NCBI GenBank assembly: GCA_030704615.1
Contig: CM060733.1
Coordinates: forward strand, 30,070,001 to 30,134,000
Direction: 5' to 3'
DNA: 64,000 nucleotides
Origin: Takakia lepidozioides
Lineage: Eukaryota; Streptophyta; Takakiopsida; Takakiales; Takakiaceae
The position numbers and the translations under genes are program-made. How positions within the stretch are numbered: position 1 is the stretch's first letter; each line of letters opens with the position of its first letter. This document shows, piece after piece, positions 36,042 through 46,312 of this stretch. The notes under the pieces were generated by a model. That model saw only the letters and a list, made by a program, of their open reading frames with translations. It searched no databases and was not told the origin of the DNA.

Positions 36042-36899
36042 TGGGGCTCGAGCAAGGATCTGTGCGATGGCCTCTACCTTAGTCTGCTGCACCCCCAATC
36101 CTCCAGGATATATCATGTGGCCCAGATACTCAATCTGGTTGTGGAAAAACTTGCACTTCCCCGGATGTAATTTCAATCCGTGCGCTCTCAAGCGCTCAAA
36201 CACCATCTGAAGGTGTCTCTCGTGCTCCTCCACCGTAGCACTAAAGATGATGATGTCATCTATGTAGCACCGAGCAAAGTCTACCCCTGCTAGAATCCTG
36301 TCCATGACTCTCTGGAACTCTGCAGGAGCGTTCTTAAGCCTGAATGGTAAGAATCGCCACTGATATAGGCAATCCTTCCCGTGCTCATTGATCCCCCAGA
36401 ATGCCATCTTCTGCTTATCCGCCTCCTTGATCGGCAACTGGTGATATCCGGACCGCAAGTCCAAAGTGTTAAAGACCTTGGCATGCCCAATGGCATCAAA
36501 GATCTCCTCCGGTGTGGGCATGGCATACTTATCGGACTTGGTCTGACGATTTACAGGCCGGTAATCACCGCACATACGTCTCTCCGTCCAATTGCCATAG
36601 ACATCCTTCTTGGCTGGCATCACCGTGGCTGAAGCATACTCTCCACCAGAGAGCGCCACCAAACCAGCCTCCCAGAGATCTTGAGTCCTCATCTGAATCA
36701 AAGACCTTTCCATGTCACTGTATCTATAGGGTCTCCGAAATATTGGCGTGTCTCTGGCCAACTCAATATGAATCTCCTGACCCTTCAGTAACAATGGGTC
36801 CAATGTCAGGCTCCCAATTGTCCTCCGTAACTGCAACCTTAAGTCCAGCAGACTTAGAGGTAGGAGACGCGTCCCATGGTTGCTATGCCGCAACCTCAT
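36042..36899 (-). pseudogene. Ty3/gypsy reverse transcriptase, inverted block
   Basis: One uninterrupted frame holds most of a gypsy reverse transcriptase. It includes PIFRRPYRYSDMERSLI, MCGDYRPVNRQT, NTLDLRSGYHQLPI, FLPFRLKNAPAEFQRVMD, the catalytic CYIDDIIIFS (residues 211-220 of the frame) and LKLHPGKCKFF. The palm aspartates (LDLR, YIDD) are intact; the common LPFGLKNAP motif reads LPFRLKNAP. RNase H is missing because the frame ends at the inversion junction. This is the only reverse transcriptase core in the window, since copy 2 has lost it. Confidence 0.88.
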
Positions 36900-37326
36900 G
36901 AATAGTACTTCCTGCCTGCTCAGTCAATGACAAAGTCTTATCCTGTCCCATCATCTCATCCTTGAGGACCTCCTAAACCCGAGAAGAATCCCCAACCTCA
37001 TCCATCACAGCCACCTTGGCTGCCAACTCCCTCTGAACCTCGAGCACCTTCCACGTGTGCCATGGATGTCTACACCCCGTGGTCCTTACCGGCTCACCCC
37101 CACTCACTGCCTGTACCATCTCAGTAGGCAAGGAGACCGTCAAGGGAAGTGCACTCCGCACTCTACGTTGCTCAGCCATAGCCAAGCTGATAATCCAGGT
37201 CAAGCAATTTAGATCCATCGCTTGCCCCAACACCTGACGACGTGATGCCTCAGAAAGAGAAGGCACCGCCGTGGTCCCAGTGGAAAAACCCATAGCCCGC
37301 TCTCGCTCGTCGGTGCTTGAAGGCAA
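36900..37326 (-). pseudogene. C-terminal fragment of the element's cytosine methyltransferase
   Basis: Read on the minus strand, this encodes DERERAMGFSTGTTAVPSL, then SEASRRQVLGQAMDLNCLTW. It matches the end of the methyltransferase of copy 2, including the motif X region. It lies just upstream of the reverse transcriptase in the same orientation, showing the order methyltransferase then reverse transcriptase. Homology ends at about 37326. Confidence 0.8.
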
Positions 37327-38100
37327 TTGAAACCCTATTTTAACTAATTTTGGACTTTTGGCTTAAACCCGGACCAAACTTAATATGTATTTGAATTAAA
37401 ATTAATTCAAAATTTGTTAATAATATCTTGGATAGTAATGTGTGATTGAACTTTGTGAAATTACAAATGATGTCATACTTGCTTCAAAATGTAACATATA
37501 AGATGTCCATTTGACATTGAAGTGCTTGTGAAGTTGCAGTGTAACTCAACAATTCATTGAACGTCGACTGGGAAGTCGAATGATGTAATATTACATTAGG
37601 TTACAATCACGATAAACAAATGTGTCGAATCGAACATGGGATAGACTCATAGTACTCTACCATACTTGATATAAGTTGATAGTAATTTTGATTGAATCTT
37701 CATATTGACAAGCACAATATTCATAGACAATGCCATTGGAATGATATTTTGGGTGTGAGAAGGGCAGTAAAATATTAAAATAGTGTGAACATTATGAAGA
37801 TGACCTACTAGGGCAGTAAAATAAGGTTTGGGGTGTAACTAGATATATTAAGTGCAATAAGGTCCAAGTTTGTGGTGACTCGGGTTTTAAAGGGTTTAGG
37901 ATAGAAAGAGAGAAACAAATATGGACAACTCTAAACCTTTGTAGAATGTAAAAATATAAGGGGAATTTGATATCCATCATTCTATCATACGTTATCCAAC
38001 TTGAAAATTAAAGAAAACATTAAGAGAATGATACAAATTTTATAAGAGGTAACATGGTAGTACAATAAGGTTTGGAGTTTATTATAAGTAGGGTACTACA
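37327..38100. other. AT-rich non-coding DNA
   Basis: No coding domain was seen. The sequence is AT-rich and grades into the minisatellite that follows. Confidence 0.5.
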
Positions 38101-38877
38101 CTAAGGTTTTTGGTATATGGTAAAAGTAATGGTTCAGGGTGCTAAGGGTCACGCTTAAGCTTGGGGTAAGGATTATTGAGGGAAGGGTAAAGGGAAGGGT
38201 AAGGGTTTAGGGTTTGGATTTAGGGTAGAAAGGGACAAACAAATATAGAAGACTCACACATGGTAGTACAATAACTTGTTTTGGAGTGTAAGTAGGGTAG
38301 TACACTAACCTGGTTTTTGGTATATTATAGTAAGAGTACTAATGGTTTAGGGTAGTAAGTGTTAGGCTTAAGCTTAGGGTAAGGATTAAGGCCAGGGTAA
38401 AGGAATGGGTAAAGATTTAGGGTTTGGATTTAGGGTAGTTCAAAGGACAAACAAATATAGAAGACTCACACATGGTAGTTACACAATAACTTGGTTTGGA
38501 GTGTAAGTAGGGTAGTACACTAACCTGGTTTTTGGTATATTATAGTAAGAGTACTAATGGTTTAGGGTAGTAAGTGTCAGGCTTAAGCTTAGGATAAGGA
38601 TTAAGGCCAGGGTAAAGGAATGGGTAAAGATTTAGGGTTTGGATTTAGGGTAGTTCAAAGGGACAAACAAATATAGAAGATTCACACATGGTAGTTACAC
38701 AATAACTTGGTTTGGAGTGTAAGTAGGGTAGTACACTAACCTGGTTTTTGGTATATGGTAAGAGTACTAATGGTTTAGGGTAGTAAGTGTCAGGCTTAAG
38801 CTTAGGATAAGGATTAAGGCCAGGGTAAAGGAATGGGTAAGGATTTAGGGTTTGGATTTAGGGTAGTTCAAAGGGAC
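38100..38877 (+). repeat. Telomere-like minisatellite, 210-215 bp unit
   Basis: The word GGTTTGGATTTAGGGTAG recurs at 38211, 38421, 38636 and 38849, so units are 210-215 bp long. Each unit is rich in TTTAGGG-like and GGGTAAAG words but is not a pure telomere repeat. The last unit is cut at 38877, after AAAGGGAC, where a transposon-like end begins. Confidence 0.85.
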
Positions 38878-39129
38878 GGGGGTTGCTATTCCATGAGCTC
38901 ATGAGCTCATGAGCGGGCATGGCTCACCCATGAGCCGCAAAGTAACACACTTCGAATTTCAGCAGATTTTTTTCAGGCCCAAAACTATAAAATAATCGAA
39001 AGTAGTATAAGAAGATAAGGTTTTCGAAGATTTCCGCACTCAAGCTGGAAGCACTTCGCTCATAAGTACCAGTGTCCGCTCATGACTTGGAGCCCAAGCT
39101 CATGGACCGCCAGGCCAGGTCATAGAAAA

Positions 39130-39595
39130 ACTGAATTCTGGGCAATAACGGCACCGAAATTATCCCAGAGGAAGAGACGCAAGCGGAATTAGGATCCGGG
39201 TTTGCAGACTCCGAAAACGCAATGGCGACCTATAACCGTGGATAGTACTGTTGCAGAAGTGCAGGATGGTTGGGTATAACGGCGCCGTAATTGGGCACAG
39301 GAAAAGAAATAGCCGGCTGAAGGCTCGGGAGTGAAGCCAATAATGGTGCCGAAATTGGGCTCCGCCTATCAAATACCCGGCTGAAGCCTCCGGAGTGCAG
39401 CCAATAACGGCGCCGAAATTGGGCCCCGGAAACCAAATACTCGGGTGAAGCCACCGGAGTGCAGCCGATAACGGCGCCGAAATTGGGCTCAGGAAACAAA
39501 ATTCTCGGCTGAAGCTTCCGCAGTCCATCCAATAACGGCGCCAAAATTGGGCTCCGGAGAGCAAATACCCGCCTTACGGTGAGGGAGTTTTGCAA
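39130..39595. repeat. 64 bp tandem array with GGCGCC core
   Basis: Units start at about 39339, 39403, 39467 and 39531, exactly 64 bp apart, with decayed units before 39300. Each has AATAACGGCGCCGAAATTGG followed by CGGCTGAAGC and GGAGTGCAGC words. Since 64 is not a multiple of three, the open frames across it are not a real protein. Confidence 0.85.
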
Positions 39596-40091
39596 ACTCT
39601 CCTGAAACTGGTGCGGATTTGTCTAATAAAAGCACACATGTCGGAGGAAATAGAAGTTCTGCCGCATACGACATTGGCGGTGCAGCAATGATATATCCCT
39701 CTTCCGCCGGCCTCGCTCTCATTTTGCTCTTCACTCTTCTTTGTTGTGCCCATCTCCTCCCTGCTTTGAGTTCTTGCTGTGTCGTGAGGCCATGTCGTGC
39801 CCGAATCACATCTATCGACGCCAGACGGGAGTCATTGTCCCGAAAGCAGACGACATCATTGTCTTCCTAGATGTTTACAGGGACGATCCTTGACTTGTCC
39901 AGCTGAGAGCAATGGAGTTTCTTCCAGGATTGCACGATTCTCCTGGACCCCGACTGGGGAGCAGGTGGTTCCTGCGCATCATGGACCTGGACTTTCCGCT
40001 GGAGTGGGAGCCGAACAGATCACGCACAGCGTTGCTGTATCGCTAGAACTGTTGCGAGTGGACGTATGATGAGTGCATAGGTGAAAACTTC

Positions 40092-40343
40092 ATGTGTGGA
40101 CGGACTGGCTCGGAAAGTGGGGACATTCTCTTCAGTTATGAGGATGAGGATGAGGGGAACACAGGGCCCACTGTGAAAATGTCCTTCTACAAAGGGGGCG
40201 CTATCGATAAACACGACATCCTCGTTAGTTTCAACCGGGCAACAAAAACCGCTGACATTTTGTTCAAATATCGGCACCCGGTCACTCAGGAGGTCCTTGA
40301 GATGCCAGTTCGAGTTCCTTCTTCTTGGGCGAAGGGACCATAG
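40092..40343 (+). CDS. Unrecognised ORF in the MULE-like element
   Basis: An 83-codon frame reads SGDILFSYEDEDEGNTG, KMSFYKGGAIDKHDILVSFN and TADILFKYRHPVTQEVLEMP. The related ILFSY/ILFKYR strings and alternating pattern suggest a small beta-rich fold. I recognise no family. The upstream sequence (39850-40090) has further open stretches in the same direction, so it may be the last exon of a longer gene, possibly a captured host gene. Confidence 0.35.
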   Translation: MCGRTGSESGDILFSYEDEDEGNTGPTVKMSFYKGGAIDKHDILVSFNRATKTADILFKYRHPVTQEVLEMPVRVPSSWAKGP

Positions 40344-41006
40344 GTCTTGCATGCTAGAGTAGACATGTTTCGACTCGCCGACACTCATGGCACATACATT
40401 TTGATTCAGAAATCAAGTAGCTTCCCTGTGCCATATGGGGAATATACATGCTTGGATAATCTTCTGTTAAGGTTTTTTGCAATTCACTGCCAGTATGCTG
40501 GGACGTGTCCTTTGTCGTATGGATTGCTGTTTGCACAAGGTGCAGTATGCAAATGCTGGAATGTGCAGTAGGACCCTTTCCACTAGGACACAGAACTAGC
40601 AATCTTGTAAAGGCATCACATTTGCAGAACACTGACAATGTATTGGTAGCAAATTTGAGTCTTCTCATAAAGGTGGACGAAAACGCCAGGATGGGCTGCA
40701 AAATCACCACAAAAGGAAGCACTATGCAGTATACAGACCAATAACGGGCGGTGAAATAGGCCACAATGCCCGTGTATCTCCACACAATTGCTTTCCTTGG
40801 ATCCATTAATAGACATAACCAAAATAAAAAAAGCATGCCCATGCCATTCACAGCCAAAAACCACATTCTCATGTATTGCGGCACCGAAATGCACCTGGAG
40901 CCATGGCGGTCCGGCACCACCAAGTGTATAATTCCTCACAAAAAAATAGGGTGCAAAAAGATGAATGTAATATAATTGCCACTTTCTCCTTCCCGAATGT
41001 GGAATG

Positions 41007-44000
41007 TCAAGCAGTCCGACCTGTATCCTGTCGTAGGGCCTTGTGCAGCTCGTTGAAACTCAGTGTTGGAGCATGGATGAAGACGTCCACTGCGGATATG
41101 CAACTCATGCGCTTCAGAAAAATGTAATAAAGGTGTTTGCAGGGGACGCATGCTGCATTCTTCGATTCCATAACAAGGAAGTCCTCACAGTTGTAGGGTG
41201 GGTATTGAGAAACCGTGATTGCATACACGACACTACGCGCAGCAGACCCGGCTGTTGACAACTGAAATATGCGCCCCATCCCGGGGTGAGGAACATCCCT
41301 GCAACCTTGCACTATGCAGGGCATTGCAAGAGCGTTGGCCATCCTGGTGTCGTTCGCCTTTGTTGGTAGCCGCCATTTTTTCAGTTTCTCCCATCGATGG
41401 GTGGGCCAAGCTGCGGGGTCACCCACCGGTATGCGGGGCGAAGAGCTTCTCGTGGGAGGAGGATGACGACTGGGAATTGGATTTCATGGAACATCTGTCC
41501 TCTCCACCAGTCGAAACCCTGCACTTCCTAGAGCGTCTGCCTCCTCCAGGGTAAGATCTGTACCAGTTGCCACAGGCCAGACTGCTGGTGGTTCAGGCAT
41601 GCCTTGTACACCATACTTGGGCTTGCCGAACACACACGACATGATGTCGTGCCTGCACAACCAAAACTCCTTCAGTGTGGCCTCCACAAACTTTGCGCAC
41701 ACAAATCTCCCTGTGAAGCAAGGGGCAGGCACACCGCCCTACGGGCTCCTCCGAATCATCTCATTGCATCTCTGGTTGGTGTCGACACGAACAGCACAAC
41801 ATTTGCCACGAAATGACGGACGGGTCCGTGCAATTCTCCACTACGAGGCCGACACATCTCGCTACACGATTGGAATGTTGTAATGGGTAATAATAATATG
41901 AGCAACATGCTCATCCTCGACATGATGTCCCGAGTCTGGCAGCGATTCCATGGATGTTGTAGGAGAGGGGGTACGATTCATGCTAGGAGGAGGCATGGGA
42001 CGCAACATCGTTGCACCCCGAGGTTGAGTACGGATGTTCATATCTGATCTCCATGAATCACCGTCGCCTCCGGGCATGTCCACAATTCTTCTCTTCACCG
42101 GCCGCCTGCGGACAGCGCCCTCCAGGCAGTTCCCCCGACTGTGTAACGGCGTTGACCTTATTATTTCCCGCAATGCAGCAGTCCATTTTTTGGGATCGAA
42201 CGATGCGCCGCCCTCATCAGCATCTCCTGCCTGTCTAGTCCGATACCCCATTGTTTCCTCCAGAAACTGGTAGTAACGAGATTGTTGCATGATGGCCCTC
42301 ACAATATCTTCTGTTGTTGCTGTCAACATGTCAACGAGATGTGCCGCAGAGGAAGCACGCCAGGAAGAGTGCACCGATTCGGCCATGTTCGTCGTCGACA
42401 TATCCGTGTCATCCTCCAAGCTCATGTCCTGTTGAAGGAAATTAGAAATGTCACTTATTGTGGAGAATGTCCAAGCACAAAACAGAACAATTGTCAAGTA
42501 CATAAATGTGTTACCTGTCTCATGTAGTCTCCAAACTGGCGGAATCTATAGTGCCACCACGCAAGCCACGTTTGCAGTTCTGGCTGATCTTTCACATCCA
42601 CTGCCCCTGAAGACACCCACCAGGCGCGTATGGTTGCAAACTCGGTCTCCGCCTCGTCGATGGAATTCGCATTTTTCCACGCAAGGCACATACTGATATG
42701 ATCCTGCCGGTGGCTTGACGCCACGAACCTTTTCGTGTTTTGCGTCAAACTCTGCATGAAGTGGAACCCGCAAGATCTCTCCTTACCTTCTATTAGAGTC
42801 TTTGGGTCGTCCCCATATACCCTCCTCACTGCAACCCAGTTCGCCTGGGCATTGTCAGCCATGAAGCCCCTAAAATCGGGAGGGGGCAACTTCGCTCTCG
42901 CCATTAATTTTGCGCCACATATGCAACTCCAAATCTGTGTCTTCTCCTTTCATTTTGCAGATAGCAATGGTCATCAACTTTCTGCAATGTGGGTCGTATA
43001 CATGTGCCCCCATTGTCACCCAATCGTGGTTGGTAATTCGCCTGATGTGGTCAAACATGACCCAGCAATTTGAGAGGTCTCCAATGGTCATCCGCTTCAC
43101 CAAATCGACACCGCTCCCCGGTTCGCACGTTGACATCTTAAATATGAAGCACCTGTCTGTCTCTGAGCCTTGACCAGGAAAGAAGCTGCCCTGGATGAAG
43201 TCGTAGCCGCATGTGCGCTTCACTTCCTAGATGGAGTGCATGTCTGATCCTCTTCCGATTCATTTTTGCAGCCGACAATGTGGTTCCTGACATTGGGGTT
43301 GCACACATGGGAGACAGCTTCTAGCAGCTCTTTCATGTCCCCCTCGCCCAGCTTCTCTCTTGTGCTTCCGTCCTCCGACATTATTCTGCCAATTGCAATT
43401 CTATGTGCGGATGCGAGCTGTATCTGCTTTGGTTTTGCTCCCGGCCTAAACCTCACCTCATCCTTGATAATATCGTGGGCTTGTTGAAAAACGACTCTGC
43501 AATTGCCTCTGGCGACGGGGTGGTCATGCTTTCCGATGTGAATGCATGCTCTGGTGCACGCTGGGCCGACGGTCCCGACGTAGTACTGCTTGGCGTTGCA
43601 CACTGCCATACACGTAGGGGCTGCGTTGCAATAGGCACACTTGAACGTCCCTGCAGGAACTCTACCTTGAGGCCAAAATGGGGTCGACGAATTGCCAATC
43701 CAGTCTGTCTCATTCCGGGTGCCTTTGCTAGTGTAATGGTAACATGTGTTCGAGAAACATTTAAGATGCCCAACACACAATACATATCTCACTATCTCAC
43801 TCGAACTCCATCACCCAGGTTGGACGATGAAGTTTTGGTGACACACCAAGGGTGGCCGTCATGTTTCCTGTTCATTCCTGCCAGCATGCCGTCTGGGCCT
43901 GCTCCTGCCGGCACTGGAGGGAACTCGTAGATAGCATTCCCATCTATAACTTCAGGCAAAGTTTCCACAGAATGGATTGGAGTTTTGTCATAATCAAGCC

Positions 44001-44799
44001 TAAGAAGGTCACTGGAGCGGGAACCCGCTGTCTTCATCCTCCGCAATATGTCGATTACTGAGCGGACGGAAGTTGAGTCGGAGGGTGTGTGCTCATTGTT
44101 TGCCGACTTCTGAAGACTCCTAGTGACGGACGACTTCGAAACATACGATGGAAGGACCATACAGTCTTCATCGTCACTGGATAAGTCGTGGACGACTGTT
44201 TCCCTGTTTTCCTGGATTTCCCTTTTCACATGTTTGGGCTTCTCTGCTTGTGAAGAGGTGCCCACATCCTTCATGGCAGACTTCACATCTTGCACGCCAG
44301 ACCTTCTTGTGGAAGGAGGATCAACCAAGTTCCAGAGTGGGAACTCTTTAGGCACGATTTCACCAATTGCACTCTACCGGATGGATTCAGAATCTGGGAG
44401 CCGCCACTCTTTGCCCTTTCCAAAATCTGCATGCAGAATGATGGCAGTTTCCAGAAAAATTCCATAAGCATCCTTCGTCTCCTCTTCCAAAAACACCGTT
44501 CCAGGGCGGAGCCCGAACTTCACACACAAGTACTGCTCAGTGATAATCGCAAATCCTTGGTCGCAGGGTATTTTAGCTTTCAGAGAATCGGGATGGAAGT
44601 ACACGTTTACCCAAACACGAGAGTCCATATTGAAGACGGCAACTCTCGGTACGCTCCACAGCGAAGTCCTGCAATGAGAAGAGTGTGTCTTACATAAAAC
44701 CACAATCATTTTATGGAAGATTCTATATCCAACGGGATGGGTGATCAGTGCACGTATGGATGAAGGTGTGTACCGTACGTTACAAATACGGACGACCAC
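41007..44799 (-). pseudogene. MULE (Mutator-like) transposase with GCM/WRKY-type zinc finger and SWIM domain
   Basis: This would be a DNA transposase acting on the element ends in the nucleus. On the minus strand, order is: an N-terminal region (44680-43800) with one in-frame TAG near 44374; a Cys/His-rich finger (43792-43450: LKCFSNTCYHY, FKCAYCNAAPTCMAVC, RACIHIGKHDHPVA) resembling the WRKY-GCM1 class; then the MULE core. The core shows VTMGAHVYDP, FMADNAQANWVAVRRVYG and TTNMAESVHSSWR, which fit the three acidic catalytic positions. A SWIM-like finger near the C-terminus has YNCEDF and ACVPCKHLYYIFL (41300-41130). A GT-AG intron of 86 bp (42514-42429) joins FGDYMRQ to DMSLEDD. An 8 bp tandem duplication at about 43790 shifts the frame before the finger, and frames also change near 43223 and 41860. 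It is probably inactive. Confidence 0.72.
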
Positions 44800-44869
44800 A
44801 GCAAGTTGACATCGGATATTTGGTGCCTGAATTATAATGTACCACCAGTTGGGCTACAATAAATCAGGC

Positions 44870-46240
44870 CTTCTCATGAATTTCGGCATCAAAATCTGGA
44901 TGAACATCTCTGTCATGTAGCAGATTTGGAAACCAGGGGATGAATTCCGGCGACAGAAATCAAAATTTGTTCACCTCATGAAACTGAGCAAGCACCCGAC
45001 GGATGGATTTCGGTGCCAAAATTCGGATGAACAATTTCTTCATGAAATTGTTTCTGCACATAAGGGATGAATTTCAGCGCCGAAATACGGATGAATGTGT
45101 TCGTGATTACAGTCATGATTCACCACGTGTCCGGATTTCGGTGCCGACATCCGAATGACAGTAATCCTGAATCGACAGTAGAGATGAATTTCGACGCCGA
45201 AATTCATCGTTCGCATGGGAAAAAAATTGTTGGAGGGACGACGTTGGATGAATTTCGGCGCCAAAATTCATCCGAAGTCCTCCCTTCATTTTTTTTTTTC
45301 TTGCTATAGATGAATTTTGGCGCCGAAATTCATCCAATGCCCTCCCTCCAATATTTATTTCTCTTCGAAATGGATGAATTTTGGTTCCGAAATTCATCTT
45401 TACTGTCCGCAATGGATAACTCTAATATTACATTTACTATGCGACGGATGAATTTTGGTGCCGAAATTCGACCGAACCCGACACTTATTTCTTGCTTCTG
45501 GATGATGTAATGTTCCGAAATTCATTTGAAATAACCCATTCAGACAAAGATAACACGAATATTCTGCATTAAATGGAGAAATCGGCACATTCAACCCCTT
45601 ATGTCTTACAAAAGGCCGTTATCCAATGACAAAAGGGGATATATTTTCATGTTGGGGGAAAATTAATTGCATTTAAGCCGTTGTTTTCATTTGAAACTGA
45701 CAGTATCCATTAAGTTGTCATTTTTCGCACAGGATGTTGCCGCACACAAAGTATAATTCCGGCGCCGAAATTATACTAAACAGTCCATACATGGCAAGTC
45801 CAACAGGCATGGACAGCAACCGTGAGGGGCAATGATGGTGGCAAAGCGTAACATGGTGCCGATTTTGTCTTCGCCCTGGACGTATTTCGGCGCCGAAATA
45901 TGGATGAAATGTGCCCAAGTGCAGCCGTCTCCACTGTCCCGGAATTAATTTCGGCTCCGATATCCGACTGACAGATTTGCTCATGACGGATGAGGACTGG
46001 GGAAGCGATGAATTGCGGGGCCGAAATTCATAAGTTTGTGTATGAAAGCACTTGCATAGGATGAATTTCGGCGCCGAAATTCATCCGTCCGCTGATGAAA
46101 TGTACCGATCGGATTGTTGAATGTCATAGGCAGGGGATTTTCATGGCGGTTGGGTTTCATGATGTGCGGATAGTTCATTCAATGTCGGCTGCTCCGGGAA
46201 CAGCATCCGGTGAACGGAATGGTATTTTGGCGCCGCAATT
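44870..46240. repeat. Array of GGCGCC-centred palindromes, about 63 bp spacing
   Basis: About 16 copies of an inverted repeat read GGATGAATTTCGGC then its mirror GCCGAAATTCATCC. Starts lie near 44876, 44938, 45001, 45066, 45130, 45183, 45245, 45308, 45371, 45445 and 45509, then more widely to 46220. The copy at 46059-46086 is a perfect 28-base palindrome. Spacer sequence is not conserved. Confidence 0.85.
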
Positions 46241-46312
46241 TGGATAAAGCGTCTTCTATTGGTGGCTTGAACAGGCACGCGTCGTGTTCCAGTCGACTTC
46301 ATCTGTGCGAAC

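Larger units (their letters stand above)
30810..36060 (+). mobile_element. Ty3/gypsy-like retrotransposon, copy 1 (5' part)
   Basis: The order is 5' LTR, a long leader, gag with zinc knuckles, protease and the start of the segment that precedes the methyltransferase in copy 2. Forward-strand homology stops near 36042-36060. There it meets an inverted block (36042-37326, minus strand) carrying reverse transcriptase and the methyltransferase end of the same family. Integrase and a 3' LTR are absent. The element sits inside copia gag. Frameshifts and stops make it inactive. Confidence 0.8.
38878..46260. mobile_element. MULE-type DNA transposon with palindrome arrays (right end uncertain)
   Basis: The left end starts GGGGGTTGCTATTCCATGAG inside a minisatellite unit and continues with CATGAGC words. 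A similar start (GGTTAGCTATTCCATGAGC) occurs at 63356. Behind it lies a 64 bp repeat array (39130-39595), an unknown plus-strand ORF (40092-40343), the transposase on the minus strand, and a second array of palindromic repeats with about 63 bp spacing (44870-46240). Both arrays centre on CGGCGCCGAAATT. I did not find a mirror-image right terminus, so the right border is set at the last palindrome. Confidence 0.55.

Noticed and set aside
38100-38877. Chromosome-end telomere
   Set aside because: TTTAGGG words are scattered within 210-215 bp units rather than forming a pure array, and coding and transposon DNA continues on both sides.
39160-39809. Three overlapping minus-strand frames with repeated PNFGAVIG-like peptides
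   Set aside because: They are translations of the 64 bp array. Because 64 is not divisible by three, the peptide motif jumps between frames, which argues against coding.
40354-40939. Minus-strand frame with hydrophobic stretches (LFLFWLCLLMD...) as a membrane protein
   Set aside because: It lies downstream of the transposase SWIM region, has overlapping frames on both strands and no family signature, so it is more likely non-coding element DNA.
44870-46240. Regularly spaced repeats resembling a CRISPR array
   Set aside because: Repeats are perfect or near palindromes in eukaryotic transposon DNA, they decay gradually, and there are no cas genes. The host is a plant.
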